Shown: one piece after another, positions 24,063 through 33,350 of the stretch | How positions within the stretch are numbered: the first letter of the stretch is position 1 | Layout of the letters: every line of letters starts with the position of its first letter | Source: an uncultured Gammaproteobacteria bacterium | GTDB lineage: Bacteria > Pseudomonadota > Gammaproteobacteria > Arenicellales > JAANXG01 | NCBI GenBank assembly: GCA_947259395.1 | Contig: CAMYMN010000038.1 | Coordinates: 1-33,354, forward strand | Length of the DNA: 33,354 nt | Direction: 5' to 3' | The notes under the pieces: model-generated | Told to the model about the DNA's origin: nothing | The model's input: the letters and a program-made list of their open reading frames with translations, nothing else | Databases searched by the model: none | Made by a program: the position numbers and the translations under genes

Positions 24063-26871
24063 GTCGTTGCTCGCTTAATGTTTCCTTGTCTTCGACAAAG
24101 GGCGATAACGCGTCATCAATCAGTTTTCTCTGGCTCTCAAGATGGATTGCGTAATAGCCGGCCGCAGGAGCCGGTGACGGTCGACGACCGGCATAGACAA
24201 GGCCTTGATCCCGCCGTACGCAAGCTCGTAAATGATGTTGGATTTGGTACCAAGGGCCTTGATTTTTCGGCTCCTCCTGACACCAGATCACCTCGTGCAC
24301 ATTTTTATATTGAGTCAGAATTGTGCTCACTTGGTCACGGGGAAATGGGTACAGTTGCTCCACACGGACGATCGCGACATTATTGAGTTCGCGCTTACGG
24401 CGCTCTTCCAATAGGTCGAAGTACACCTTGCCGCTACACAACACTACGCGGTCGATGACTTCGTCATTGTGTGCGTCGATTTCACCAATCGTGACTTGAA
24501 ACGATCCTTTCTCCAGTTCCGAAAGTCCTGAAGTGGACAATTTGTGGCGCAACAGGCTCTTGGGTGTCATGACGATCAGCGGACGACGGTAAGGCCGGAT
24601 CGCCTGGCGCCGCAACAAGTGAAACATCTGGGACGGTGTTGTCGGGGCGCACACCTGCATATTGGCATCTGCACATAACTGCAGGTAACGCTCGAGACGC
24701 GCGGACGAATGCTCCGGTCCCTGGCCCTCATAACCATGGGGGAGCAACATGACCAGACCACACAGGCGATTCCACTTGGCTTCACCGCTGCTGATGAACT
24801 GATCGATCACGACTTGTGCGCCGTTTGCGAAATCCCCGAATTGGGCCTCCCAGATGACCAATGTCTGTGGTTCCGCCGTCGCATAGCCGTACTCGAAAGC
24901 CAGCACCGCTTCCTCCGAGAGCAATGAATTGATAGCTAGAAATCGAGGCTGCGTGTCGAACAGATTTCTTAGCGGCACGTACACTTCCAGGCTATCTTGA
25001 TCGTGTAATGCAGCATGACGATGAAAGAAGGTACCGCGGGCCGAATCCTGGCCGGATAAGCGCAACGAGTAGCCGTCTTTCAACAGCGAGGCATAAGCCA
25101 GTGTCTCTGCCATACCCCAATCCAACGGCAAGTCGCCTAGCATCATCTTGTGCCGGTCCGCCATGATCTTCGTAATCCGTTGCTGTAAGACAAATCCCTC
25201 GGGCAGCTCCTGTAAGCGCGTTGCCATTTCTTGGAGTTGATTCACCGCGACGCTGGTGATGGCATCGGTGTCCCAGGTTGTATTCAGGTAAGGTGCCCAA
25301 TCCACCGCGTACTCGTTTTTTACTTCATGGAGAAAGTCTTCGACTACAATGTGCCCTTCATCCAGAGATGTTCGGTAGTCGTCGACCATTTGACTTGCAT
25401 CTGATCTATTGAGAACCCCTGCCGCAACCAGTTTGTCTGCGTATAACTGCCGAGTCGTTGCCAGCGACTTGATCTTCTTGTACATCATCGGTTGGGTGAC
25501 AGTTGGCTCGTCGGCTTCGTTGTGACCGTGCCTTCGGTAGCAAACCAGATCAATGATTACGTCCTTATTGAACTGCATGCGGTAATCGAGGGCGACCTGA
25601 GTGATAAACACCACCGCCTCCGGGTCATCGCCGTTCACATGGAATATGGGTGCTTGCACCATCTTCGCGACTTCGGTGCAATACAGTGTCGAGCGTGCGT
25701 CCAGCGGGTTACTAGTGGTGAAGCCGATCTGGTTGTTCACGATGATGTGAACCGATCCGCCGGTGCGGTAGCCGCGGGTTTTGGACATGTTGAATGTTTC
25801 CATGACCACACCCTGACCGGCAAATGCAGCATCGCCGTGAATAATCACTGGCAACACCACGTTCCCGTCACGATCTTCGCGACGTAACTGCCTGGCCTTC
25901 ACTGAGCCTTCCACCACCGGATTTACGATTTCCAAGTGAGATGGATTAAATGCTAGCGCAATGTGGACAGGTCCTCCGGGAGACTGAATGTCGGAGGAAA
26001 AACCCTGATGGTACTTGACGTCTCCGGTGCCGGTGAGCTTATTTCGATCGACTTTACCCTCAAACTCGAGGAATAGCTGATGCGGACTTTTCCCTAAGAT
26101 ATTGACGAGCACGTTCAGTCGTCCCCGGTGCGCCATACCGATAACGATTTCCTTGATCCCTTTATTACCGCTGTGTTGAATCAACTCATCCAGGGATGGG
26201 ATCAGCGCTTCGCTGCCTTCCAGAGAAAAACGCTTTTGCCCGACGTACTTGGTGTGCAGATATTTCTCAATACCTTCGGCGGCAGTGAGACGCTCGAGAA
26301 TCTCTCGACGTTGGTCCGGTGTAAATTGCGGGTTAGCTAAGACCGATTCCAGGCGCTCCTGAATCCACCTTTTCTCCTGAGTATCGGTGATATGCATATA
26401 CTCCGAGCCGATGGTGCCGCAATATGTTTGTCGCAGTAGATCCAGGATATCCGCTAATTTCATATTGTCCGGTGCGGCAAGCGAACCGCTATTGAACACC
26501 TGTTCCATATCGGCCGCAGTCAATCCATGAAACTCAGGGTCTAAATCCTCTACCGGTTCGGTTGTCATTAGACCCAAAGGATCGAGTTTTGCCAGTTGAT
26601 GTCCGCGCACGCGATGGGCATTGATTATTCTCAGTACCGATCCTTGTTTCTCCGCCGCGCTGTACGACACAGCGGTTGATTCGGCGCCCAGTTCGGCACC
26701 CGCATCAAGCTGGCGATGTTGCAGGCTGGCAAAGAAATCACGCCACTGCCCATCAACTGATTGAGGATCGTCAACGTAACGCGCGTAAAGTTCTTCCAGG
26801 TATTGAGCGTTGGTGCCGGTGAGGAGGGTGTCCCGCGATAATTCAAAAAATGATTTGACTGGCCCGATCAT
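24052..26871 (-). CDS. sucA: 2-oxoglutarate dehydrogenase E1 component
   Basis: SucA decarboxylates 2-oxoglutarate with thiamine diphosphate in the TCA cycle. The product is about 939 residues, as usual. Visible signatures: the N-terminal E2-interaction segment ([16 protein letters not shown]), [29 protein letters not shown], the ThDP/Mg loop [21 protein letters not shown], and the C-terminal [19 protein letters not shown] 26871 (MIGPVKSFF) is chosen because the distance to LEELY then matches E. coli SucA and GGAAG lies upstream; an in-frame GTG at 26907 would add 12 residues. Its gene directly follows gltA and precedes sucB. Presence of this enzyme means the TCA cycle is not broken at 2-oxoglutarate. 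Confidence 0.96.
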   Translation of the reverse strand: MIGPVKSFFELSRDTLLTGTNAQYLEELYARYVDDPQSVDGQWRDFFASLQHRQLDAGAELGAESTAVSYSAAEKQGSVLRIINAHRVRGHQLAKLDPLGLMTTEPVEDLDPEFHGLTAADMEQVFNSGSLAAPDNMKLADILDLLRQTYCGTIGSEYMHITDTQEKRWIQERLESVLANPQFTPDQRREILERLTAAEGIEKYLHTKYVGQKRFSLEGSEALIPSLDELIQHSGNKGIKEIVIGMAHRGRLNVLVNILGKSPHQLFLEFEGKVDRNKLTGTGDVKYHQGFSSDIQSPGGPVHIALAFNPSHLEIVNPVVEGSVKARQLRREDRDGNVVLPVIIHGDAAFAGQGVVMETFNMSKTRGYRTGGSVHIIVNNQIGFTTSNPLDARSTLYCTEVAKMVQAPIFHVNGDDPEAVVFITQVALDYRMQFNKDVIIDLVCYRRHGHNEADEPTVTQPMMYKKIKSLATTRQLYADKLVAAGVLNRSDASQMVDDYRTSLDEGHIVVEDFLHEVKNEYAVDWAPYLNTTWDTDAITSVAVNQLQEMATRLQELPEGFVLQQRITKIMADRHKMMLGDLPLDWGMAETLAYASLLKDGYSLRLSGQDSARGTFFHRHAALHDQDSLEVYVPLRNLFDTQPRFLAINSLLSEEAVLAFEYGYATAEPQTLVIWEAQFGDFANGAQVVIDQFISSGEAKWNRLCGLVMLLPHGYEGQGPEHSSARLERYLQLCADANMQVCAPTTPSQMFHLLRRQAIRPYRRPLIVMTPKSLLRHKLSTSGLSELEKGSFQVTIGEIDAHNDEVIDRVVLCSGKVYFDLLEERRKRELNNVAIVRVEQLYPFPRDQVSTILTQYKNVHEVIWCQEEPKNQGPWYQIQHHLRACVRRDQGLVYAGRRPSPAPAAGYYAIHLESQRKLIDDALSPFVEDKETLSEQRHVS

Positions 26872-26967
26872 TGGTAACCACAGCTTCCAGATGAATTGTT
26901 GAACCACGCGAACGAGGTCGTACCATTGAGCATCTCAGTTCGACCTGGGATGGTTCAGTGAGCGGAA

Positions 26968-26997
26968 ATTATAAAACAATAAACCTTGTAGGGTTAA
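26968..26997 (-). promoter_or_regulatory. Candidate promoter upstream of sucA
   Basis: Reading the minus strand, TTAACC (26992-26997) is followed after 18 bp by a perfect TATAAT (26968-26973). It lies between the gltA stop and the sucA start and would give a leader of about 90 nt to ATG 26871. The -35 matches the consensus at four of six positions. It suggests that sucAB-lpdA can be transcribed separately from gltA. Confidence 0.5.
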
Positions 26998-27020
26998 GAT
27001 GTTTCGTTGTCTTGCCTAGG

Positions 27021-28307
27021 CTATTCTCGGTCTTCCAGTGGCACGAAATCACGTTTTTCAGCACCGGTGTAAATCTGGCGGGGTCGGGCAATTCGTGTCG
27101 TCTCATCGGCAACCATCTCCATCCACTGTGCGACCCAGCCTGCGGTGCGTGGGATCGCGAACAACACCGTGAAGATGTTGGTGGGAAATTCCAATGCTTC
27201 GTAGATGATCCCCGAGTAAAAATCGACATTGGGATACAGCTTGCGTCCAACAAAATAGTCGTCCTCCAGGGCAATCCGCTCCAACTCCAAGGCAATGTCG
27301 ATCAAAGGATTTTTTCCCGTGACCTCAAATACCTGATAAGCAGTCTGTTTGATGATCTTGGCCCGAGGATCGTAATTCTTATACACCCGATGTCCGAAAC
27401 CCATGAGGCGCATCTCGCCGGCCTTTACTCGTTTTATGTACTTGGCGACATTTTTCACTGACCCAATCTCATTGAGCATCGTCAGCACCGCCTCGTTGGC
27501 GCCGCCATGCAATGGACCGTAAAGGGCCGCGGCAGCACCAGCGCAGGAGACAAACGGATCGGCTAGCGAGCTGCCGACGCTGCGCATCGCATTTGTACTG
27601 CAGTTTTGTTCATGATCGGCATGGAGAATAAACAGCACATCCAACGCTCTTTCCAACGTCGGATCCGGTTCATACTTCGGTTCCGCCATGCGGTACATCA
27701 TATTTAGAAAGTTGCCCGGATAACTCAGCGAATTGTCCGGATACACATACGGCAGTCCCAGGCTGTTGCGGTGCGCATAGGACGCGATTGTCGGTACTTT
27801 CGCGATTAGCCGATACACCTGCAACATGCGGGTGTCGTAATCGGCGATTTTTTTTGCATCTGGATAAAACGTCGACAACGCAGCGATGCTGCTGATCAAC
27901 ATTCCCATTGGATGGGCGTTATGATGGAAACCCTCCATAAGCTTCTTGCCCTTTTCGTGAAGCATGGTGTGGTGAGTAATATTGTTGATCCATGACGTCA
28001 GCTCTACTTTGTTTGGCAGTTCACCGTTAACAAGTAGATAAGCCACTTCCAGATATGTACTGTGTTCGGCCAATTGCTCTATGGGGTAACCCCGATAGCG
28101 CAGAATACCTCTGTCACCGTCAAGATAGGAGACCGCGCTTTTACACGAAGCGGTATTAGAGAATGCCGGGTCGTAGCTCAAAAGCCCAAAATCATCCTCG
28201 GATCCTTTAATTTGCCGAAGATCGCTGGCATTGATTGTGCCGCTGGTAATCTCAAGTTCGTATTGTTGACCGGTGCGATTGTCGGTGACCGTCAATGTAT
28301 CAGGCAT
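27021..28307 (-). CDS. gltA: Citrate synthase (type II, hexameric class)
   Basis: Citrate synthase joins acetyl-CoA and oxaloacetate at the entry to the TCA cycle. The 428-residue length and sequence match the gram-negative NADH-sensitive type II enzyme. Catalytic residues are His267 (LHGGANEAV), His306 (GFGHRVYKNYDPRA) and Asp362 (YPNVDFYSG). The N-terminal ~60-residue beta domain (MPDTLTVTDNRTGQQYELE) is the allosteric part typical of the type II form. Initiation at 28307 is supported by AAGGGGGT a few bases upstream. It heads the gltA-sucA-sucB-lpdA run on the minus strand. Confidence 0.97.
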   Translation of the reverse strand: MPDTLTVTDNRTGQQYELEITSGTINASDLRQIKGSEDDFGLLSYDPAFSNTASCKSAVSYLDGDRGILRYRGYPIEQLAEHSTYLEVAYLLVNGELPNKVELTSWINNITHHTMLHEKGKKLMEGFHHNAHPMGMLISSIAALSTFYPDAKKIADYDTRMLQVYRLIAKVPTIASYAHRNSLGLPYVYPDNSLSYPGNFLNMMYRMAEPKYEPDPTLERALDVLFILHADHEQNCSTNAMRSVGSSLADPFVSCAGAAAALYGPLHGGANEAVLTMLNEIGSVKNVAKYIKRVKAGEMRLMGFGHRVYKNYDPRAKIIKQTAYQVFEVTGKNPLIDIALELERIALEDDYFVGRKLYPNVDFYSGIIYEALEFPTNIFTVLFAIPRTAGWVAQWMEMVADETTRIARPRQIYTGAEKRDFVPLEDRE

Positions 28308-28397
28308 GGGTGACCCCCTTGTACATTTATATTTAGATATATCTTGAGCCCATCCTCAGCAATCGACATAACGTACATCGACAACCGCATCCACCGT

Positions 28398-29312
28398 TCA
28401 ATGTAGAACCGACTCACGGGATTTGTTTTCGTTGGCGCTTGCGATCAGCTCATAAATCTTAGTGCGATTACGGCCTTGGTGTTTGGCGTTCAAAAGTGCA
28501 CGGTCGGCACGTTTTAACACTTGTTTGTAGTTCATGTCGAAAGGATCGGTGACGCTCAAACCGCCGGTCCAACCCAGGGTGTGAAAAACACCTTCGGTGA
28601 CTTCCATCGTCGATGGCAGTTGCGTCCGCAATCGACCGGCTAGAGACATCGCCACTGATAAACGTGTCTGTGGAAACACGATACAAAATTCATCGCCGCC
28701 CATGCGCGCGATCAGGTCCCGTTCCCTCACTCGATCCTTGAGTTCCACTGCAAACTTTTTAATCACCTGGTCACCGATATCGTGTCCGTACCTGTCATTG
28801 ATGTCTTTGAAGTAATCCAGATCGATCAATAGGATCGATACCGGCGCCTTGGTTTCGGGTCGTTCGAATAGACCGCGTAGCCATTGTTCAAGGGCACGGC
28901 GATTACCTACGTCGCACAGCGGATCGGTGAGGCCCAGAATGATCAGTTTCTGTCGTTCTTCTTGAACCAATTTGGAGAGTGGTTTCAGCTCGTCGGTGTA
29001 CAGCTCGGTGCGAAGGTGCATGCCTGAGCGTCTACCCGCCATTTGCGCCAAAAGTTTCGCGTCATGGCTAAGCGCCCTGAGCCATTGGCCGCGGGCACGC
29101 AGGTTCAGCCACAGTACCAGTGACAACACAATTCCCGCTCCGATGGCGGGGGCGATCAAGTTCCGCATTGGAACTCCCGATATGTAGAGCGACCCCAAAC
29201 ACACGACTATCAACCCCACCATCATTACCATGGTCAGTGCGAGGGTAACGAGGGAAGACTTTCTCAGGTTAGTGCTCAAGGACGCGTCAGGGTTGTTCCT
29301 GTTAGACGACAT
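28398..29312 (-). CDS. Membrane-bound diguanylate cyclase (GGDEF)
   Basis: The 304-residue protein has two N-terminal membrane helices (about residues 21-43 and 51-70), a short linker and a GGDEF domain that makes cyclic di-GMP from two GTP. The active-site loop is an intact GGDEF at 205-209, preceded by RxxD (Arg196, Asp199) at the correct five-residue spacing for the product-inhibition I-site. DYFKDINDRYGHDIGDQ and LKRADRALLNAKHQGRNR are further domain signatures, so it should be active and feedback-inhibited. No obvious sensor domain is present beyond the membrane part. It starts 12 bp after dut, an unusual neighbour, and so is probably the third gene of a coaBC-dut-GGDEF transcript. Confidence 0.92.
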   Translation of the reverse strand: MSSNRNNPDASLSTNLRKSSLVTLALTMVMMVGLIVVCLGSLYISGVPMRNLIAPAIGAGIVLSLVLWLNLRARGQWLRALSHDAKLLAQMAGRRSGMHLRTELYTDELKPLSKLVQEERQKLIILGLTDPLCDVGNRRALEQWLRGLFERPETKAPVSILLIDLDYFKDINDRYGHDIGDQVIKKFAVELKDRVRERDLIARMGGDEFCIVFPQTRLSVAMSLAGRLRTQLPSTMEVTEGVFHTLGWTGGLSVTDPFDMNYKQVLKRADRALLNAKHQGRNRTKIYELIASANENKSRESVLH

Positions 29313-29324
29313 GTAGCGGATCTC

Positions 29325-29780
29325 TCAATTATGACCCGTATGTCCGAAGCCCCCCGCGGATCGGGTGGTGGAATCGAACTCTTTAACCAATTCGAATCGG
29401 ACCCGTTTGACCGGCAAGAACACCATCTGGGCGATCCGATCTCCTGGCTCGATGATGACATTATGCGTGCTCCGATTCCAGGCCGATATCAACACCTGCC
29501 CTTGATAATCAGAGTCGATGAGACCCACGAGATTACCCAGCACCAGCCCTTTTTTGTGTCCCAGACCGGAGCGCGGCAGGATAACCGCCGCGAGATTCGA
29601 ATCCGCGATGTGGATAGCGATGCCGGTAGGAACAAGGTGTGTCTCCCCTGGCTCGATGCGCAGATGTTCATCAAGACACGCACGCAGGTCGAGGCCAGCG
29701 GACCCGTCGGTGGCGTATTCGGGTAATGGAAAATCGTTACCGATGCGCTCGTCTAGGATTTTTACTTGTACTTTCTGCAC
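29325..29780 (-). CDS. dut: Deoxyuridine 5'-triphosphate nucleotidohydrolase (dUTPase)
   Basis: Dut hydrolyses dUTP to dUMP, keeping uracil out of DNA and feeding dTMP synthesis. All five trimeric dUTPase motifs are present: [12 protein letters not shown] (I), [11 protein letters not shown] (II), [13 protein letters not shown] (III), [12 protein letters not shown] (IV) and [10 protein letters not shown] (V). The GTG at 29780 ([14 protein letters not shown]) is chosen by alignment with E. coli Dut and gives 151 residues. The coding region then overlaps the 3' end of coaBC by 44 nt, so translation is probably coupled. Confidence 0.96.
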   Translation of the reverse strand: MQKVQVKILDERIGNDFPLPEYATDGSAGLDLRACLDEHLRIEPGETHLVPTGIAIHIADSNLAAVILPRSGLGHKKGLVLGNLVGLIDSDYQGQVLISAWNRSTHNVIIEPGDRIAQMVFLPVKRVRFELVKEFDSTTRSAGGFGHTGHN

Positions 29781-30972
29781 GATAACGAGTTGCAATTTCT
29801 TCGATGAGATTCCGTGCTAATCGTTGTTTCAACATGCGCGGCAGAGACTTCGCGTCCGTCCGGTCGAGAATTATTAACTCGTTTTCATCGCTCTCGAGGC
29901 CAACATCGACATCACCGACCCGGTTGGCGGCGATCATGTCCACGCCTTTGCGCATCAGTTTTTCGCGTGCGTGGATCTCGACATTGTGCGTCTCGGCGGC
30001 GAATCCCACCGTGAAGGGCGGATCCTCCAGTCCTGCCACTGTTGCCAGAATATCTGGATTCTTGACCAGCTTAATCGTCAATTGATCGCTGCCTTTTTTA
30101 ATCTTCAGCTTACGAAATTCGGCCGGCCGATAGTCGGCTACCGCGGCTACGCCGATGAAGATGTCGGAGTCGGCGACCTCCGTCATAACCGCCTGGTGCA
30201 TCTCCAAGGCCGAGGTCACGGGAACCACATGTACGCCATCGGGGCATGGGAGATGCGTCGGGCCGGAGACCAGCACCACGCGGGCGCCCGCCTCTGCGGC
30301 CGCTTGTGCCACCGCGTAGCCCATTTTTCCCGAACTGCGATTGGTAATGTTACGCACCGGATCGATCGCCTCGTGGGTGGGTCCGGCGGTGATCACTACT
30401 TTGGTGCCCGCAAGTGCCCCGCTGCCATACAGCGCGGCTAAGCTTTCTACCAGCTCGGTGGGTTCCGGCATGCGGCCAGGGCCGACCTCGCCGCAGGCCT
30501 GGCTGCCCGACGCCGGTCCAAACACGGTGATGCCGCGATTGACCAAGAGTGCGACATTATCGCGGGTGGCGGCATGCTGCCACATCTGTTGATTCATAGC
30601 GGGTGCGATTGCGACGCGGGCTTCGGTGGCCAGACACAGGATGCTGAGCAAATCATTGGCCACACCGTGAGCCATGCGCGAGATGAAATCGGCGCTGGCG
30701 GGGGCAATCAATACTGCATCGGCCCAGCGAGCCAGTTCGATATGACTCATCGCCGATTCGGCATCTGCATCCAATACATTACTGCGGTGCACGGGTCGCT
30801 CACTGACCGCCTGCAGGGTTAGGGGGGTGATGAAATGTTCGGCGTTCGCGGTCATGACCACACGCACGGATGCGCCGGCATCGCGTAGCCGGCGGACCAG
30901 GTCGGGGCTCTTATAAGCGGCAATACCGCCGGTGACGCCGACAATGACTCGTTTTTGACTTAGGCTCGACAT
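29737..30972 (-). CDS. coaBC: Bifunctional phosphopantothenoylcysteine decarboxylase/phosphopantothenate-cysteine ligase
   Basis: CoaBC performs two successive steps of coenzyme A synthesis. The N-terminal FMN decarboxylase domain (CoaC) shows [11 protein letters not shown], active-site His77 ([11 protein letters not shown]), PAMN (124-127) and Cys160 ([12 protein letters not shown]). The C-terminal synthetase (CoaB), from about residue 190, starts with [21 protein letters not shown] and includes [13 protein letters not shown] and DMIAANRVG. The 411-residue length fits the fused enzyme. The C-terminal ~20 residues overlap the dut start. radC is transcribed divergently 91 bp away, the gene order also found around E. 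coli dfp. Confidence 0.96.
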   Translation of the reverse strand: MSSLSQKRVIVGVTGGIAAYKSPDLVRRLRDAGASVRVVMTANAEHFITPLTLQAVSERPVHRSNVLDADAESAMSHIELARWADAVLIAPASADFISRMAHGVANDLLSILCLATEARVAIAPAMNQQMWQHAATRDNVALLVNRGITVFGPASGSQACGEVGPGRMPEPTELVESLAALYGSGALAGTKVVITAGPTHEAIDPVRNITNRSSGKMGYAVAQAAAEAGARVVLVSGPTHLPCPDGVHVVPVTSALEMHQAVMTEVADSDIFIGVAAVADYRPAEFRKLKIKKGSDQLTIKLVKNPDILATVAGLEDPPFTVGFAAETHNVEIHAREKLMRKGVDMIAANRVGDVDVGLESDENELIILDRTDAKSLPRMLKQRLARNLIEEIATRYRAESTSKNPRRAHR

Positions 30973-31063
30973 TGCTGAGGTGGAAGTGTACTGTGGGGCA
31001 AGTGGGATTGGAAACGTATAAAACGGAATTTTTACTGTTAATTAACGACTAAGGAGGGTCGTC

Positions 31064-31738
31064 ATGTCGATTGTTCGCTGGCCCGTGAACGAGCGCCCGC
31101 GGGAAAAGCTCGTCGCGCGAGGTGCCCATACTTTGTCGGATGCCGAGCTGTTGGCGATTTTTCTACGCACCGGTTTCAGCGGTCACACTGCGGTAGATTT
31201 AGCGCGAGGATTGCTCCATCGCTTCGGCGGATTGCGCCAGTTATCAAATGCCGAACGCAGCGTCTTGTGTAACGAACCGGGGATTGGGCTCGCGAAATAT
31301 GTCCAGCTGCAAGCGGCCCTGGAGTTCGGACGGCGCTATTTTGCCGCGGAGTTGCCACGCGGCGCCGGTCTGACTTCACCAGGCCAGGTCCGTACGTTCC
31401 TGCGCGCCCAGTTATGGGATCGGCCCTATGAAGTATTCTGTTGCCTATATCTGGATACCCGGCACCGGGTGCTGGCGTTCGAGGAATTGTTTCGTGGCAC
31501 CATAGATGGCGCGTCGGTACACCCCCGAGAGGTGGTCAAAGCGGCGTTGGCGCGCAATGCCGCCGCGGTAATTATCGCCCACAACCATCCATCCGGGGTG
31601 GCCGAACCGAGCGCTGCCGATGAAGCGCTGACCCAGCGTCTGAAACAAGCATTGGCCCTGGTCGACATCCGACTGCTCGACCACTTCGTCGTCGGTGAAA
31701 CCGAGGTTGTGTCCCTCAGCGAACGGGGGTTGGTGTAA
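31064..31738 (+). CDS. radC: RadC family JAB/MPN-domain protein
   Basis: RadC proteins have an N-terminal UPF0758 helix-hairpin-helix domain ([14 protein letters not shown], then the [15 protein letters not shown] hairpin) and a C-terminal MPN/JAMM metalloprotease-like domain. The JAMM metal motif is intact: [14 protein letters not shown], with an upstream Glu in EELFRGT. The 224-residue length matches E. coli RadC. The cellular function is unresolved; a role in recombination or DNA repair was proposed and later disputed. The start ATG follows a perfect AAGGAGG at 31051-31057. It precedes rpmB and rpmG, as in E. coli. Confidence 0.95.
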   Translation: MSIVRWPVNERPREKLVARGAHTLSDAELLAIFLRTGFSGHTAVDLARGLLHRFGGLRQLSNAERSVLCNEPGIGLAKYVQLQAALEFGRRYFAAELPRGAGLTSPGQVRTFLRAQLWDRPYEVFCCLYLDTRHRVLAFEELFRGTIDGASVHPREVVKAALARNAAAVIIAHNHPSGVAEPSAADEALTQRLKQALALVDIRLLDHFVVGETEVVSLSERGLV

Positions 31739-31818
31739 GGGATTCGGCTGCAGCTGGCCCCGGGCTGCCGTTTTTGGTATAAACCGGTTCCCACTACGGT
31801 GAGTATTAGGAAATAATC

Positions 31819-32055
31819 ATGCCACGAGTCTGTCAGGTGACCGGCAAACGTACAATTCGGGGAAACAACGTTTCCCATGCCAACAACAAGACCCGCCGCA
31901 GCTTCCTGCCCAACCTCCATTATCGGCGGTTCTGGGTAGAGAGCGAAAATCGGTGGGTGCGCTTGCGGGTGTCCAGAAAAGGTTTACGCATCATCGATAA
32001 GAAGGGTATCGATACAGTTTTGAAGGAGCTGCGATCACGCGGCACAAAGGTATAA
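31819..32055 (+). CDS. rpmB: 50S ribosomal protein L28
   Basis: The 78-residue product is nearly colinear with E. coli L28: [11 protein letters not shown] at the N-terminus, [23 protein letters not shown], and the C-terminal [15 protein letters not shown]. It binds 23S rRNA in the large subunit. The gene lies 80 bp after radC and 10 bp before rpmG, the standard rpmB-rpmG pair, and TATAAA at 31778-31783 could belong to its own promoter although no -35 box was found. Confidence 0.98.
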   Translation: MPRVCQVTGKRTIRGNNVSHANNKTRRSFLPNLHYRRFWVESENRWVRLRVSRKGLRIIDKKGIDTVLKELRSRGTKV

Positions 32056-32065
32056 GGAGGGCAAT

Positions 32066-32221
32066 ATGCGAGACAAAATCAAGCTCGTTTCTTCAGCAGG
32101 TACTGGCCACTACTACACCACCACCAAGAATAAACGCACGATGACCGGAAAATTGGAGCTCAAAAAATATGATCCCGTGGTGCGAAAGCACGTGATCTAT
32201 AAAGAGGCAAAGATCAAGTAG
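32066..32221 (+). CDS. rpmG: 50S ribosomal protein L33
   Basis: This 51-residue protein begins [20 protein letters not shown] and contains [20 protein letters not shown] and [11 protein letters not shown], the full L33 pattern. The zinc-binding cysteines of the C+ form are absent, so it is the zinc-independent form. ATG 32066 follows AAGGAGG with 5 bp between. It is the last gene before the intrinsic terminator at 32247. Confidence 0.98.
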   Translation: MRDKIKLVSSAGTGHYYTTTKNKRTMTGKLELKKYDPVVRKHVIYKEAKIK

Positions 32222-32246
32222 AAAGGGAAATCGGCAGCTAAGCATC

Positions 32247-32274
32247 AAGCCCGGTTCCGTACCGGGCTTTTTTA
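32247..32274 (+). terminator. Intrinsic terminator of the radC-rpmB-rpmG unit
   Basis: AAGCCCGGT (32247-32255) pairs perfectly with ACCGGGCTT (32261-32269) over a TCCGT loop and runs into a T-tract. It lies 25 bp after rpmG. Its end overlaps the stop codon of the convergent phosphoribulokinase gene. In the opposite direction there is no U-run, so it should act mainly on the plus strand. Confidence 0.92.
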
Positions 32275-33144
32275 TGCATGTTTCCGCTTATCCTCGATCA
32301 ACGAATGGATCCGGGACGTGAGCACCATTTCCATCGCCAGACCCATCTTGCCGCCGGGTACTACGATAGTGTTGGGGCGGGACATGTAGGAATTGTGCAG
32401 CATCTGCAGCAGATAGGGAAAGTTCTGACTGCCGTGCTCGCGAAATCGGATCACCACGGCGCTTTCATCCGCAGTTGGAATGTCCCGGGCGATGAATGGA
32501 TTGGAAGTGTCTACCAGGGGCACGCGTTGGAAATTGATGTCGGTGCGCGAAAATTGGGGCGTGACGTAGTGCACGTAGTCATACATACGACGCAAAATAG
32601 TATCCGTGACGACGTCCGTGGCGTAACCTCGTTCGCCCGTGTCGCGATGGATCTTCTGTATCCACTCTAAGTTGACCACCGGCACCACCCCGATCAACAA
32701 ATCCACGTACTTGGCGACGTCTACATCGCCATCGACGACGCCACCATGCAGGCCCTCATAAAATAGCAAATCGGTGCCTCCAGGGATAAGTTCCCAGTCA
32801 GTAAATGTGCCGGGTTCCTGATTATATGGGGCCGCCTCCTCCTCGTTGTGTAAATACCGCCGAATCTCACCGCCGGCAGACTGGCCGTAGCTGCGGAACA
32901 AGTCCTCGAGTTTGTCAAACAGGTTCGCTTCCGGGCTAAAATGACTCAGATTTTGGCCCTGTGCTTCAGATTTACTAATGGCCGCTTTCATGTCGATACG
33001 GTTGTAGCGATGAAAGCTGTCGCCTTCGACGATCACCGGATTGATTTGTTCGCGCCGAAAAATATGCTCCATTGCGGTTTTGACTGTGGACGTGCCCGCG
33101 CCGGAGGAACCGGTGATGGCAATTATCGGATGTTTTTCAGACAT
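32272..33144 (-). CDS. prkB: Phosphoribulokinase family protein
   Basis: Phosphoribulokinase makes ribulose 1,5-bisphosphate from ribulose 5-phosphate and ATP. This 290-residue class I bacterial form has the P-loop ITGSSGAGTST (10-20), catalytic EGDSFHRYNR (40-49), Walker B-like LLFYEGLHGGV (126-136) and the conserved VVNLEWIQKI and QFSRTDINFQRVP. Homologues occur both in Calvin-cycle autotrophs and in E. coli (PrkB/YhfX-type neighbours of no known Calvin role), so autotrophy is suggested but not shown. No RuBisCO or other Calvin gene is in the window. It is transcribed alone on the minus strand, convergent with rpmG. Confidence 0.92.
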   Translation of the reverse strand: MSEKHPIIAITGSSGAGTSTVKTAMEHIFRREQINPVIVEGDSFHRYNRIDMKAAISKSEAQGQNLSHFSPEANLFDKLEDLFRSYGQSAGGEIRRYLHNEEEAAPYNQEPGTFTDWELIPGGTDLLFYEGLHGGVVDGDVDVAKYVDLLIGVVPVVNLEWIQKIHRDTGERGYATDVVTDTILRRMYDYVHYVTPQFSRTDINFQRVPLVDTSNPFIARDIPTADESAVVIRFREHGSQNFPYLLQMLHNSYMSRPNTIVVPGGKMGLAMEMVLTSRIHSLIEDKRKHA

Positions 33145-33265
33145 GCCTTTCCTCTTAAGTTATGGTGTCCCACGTAGTCTATAGTTTTTCATATACAACC
33201 TTGCCGTCGGTTCACGAGAGGGTATTTTACGTCAAACTTCCATGCCAAGCCGTGATAATTGAATC

Positions 33266-33350
33266 TCCCCGCGCTTATGCGCGGGGAATCATCCCGGCTA
33301 CGCCGGGATACACTGGACTCGGCCGGTTGTCGGCAAAGCCGCACCCGGCC
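33266..33350. repeat. Three tandem GC-rich palindromes (REP/BIME-like hairpin cluster)
   Basis: Within 85 bp there are three successive hairpins. TCCCCGCGC/GCGCGGGGA closes a TTAT loop (33266-33287). ATCCCGGC/GCCGGGAT closes a TAC loop (33291-33309). The third is imperfect, GGCCGG with CCGGCC around an inner CGGC/GCCG over AAA (33321-33350). They lie upstream of the phosphoribulokinase gene on its 5' side and run to the window edge. They share a GC stem and short loop but differ in sequence. Confidence 0.6.

Noticed and set aside
23509-24078. 189-codon plus-strand open frame opposite sucB
   Set aside because: Low-complexity Ser/Thr composition produced by the complementary strand of sucB.
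32272-33144. Phosphoribulokinase as proof of a Calvin cycle
   Set aside because: A close homologue exists in E. coli, and no RuBisCO or other Calvin gene is visible.
33261-33300. Resemblance of TCCCCGCGC..GCGCGGGGA to a type I-E CRISPR repeat
   Set aside because: Only one copy is present, it is followed by different palindromes rather than spacer and repeat, and no cas gene is seen.
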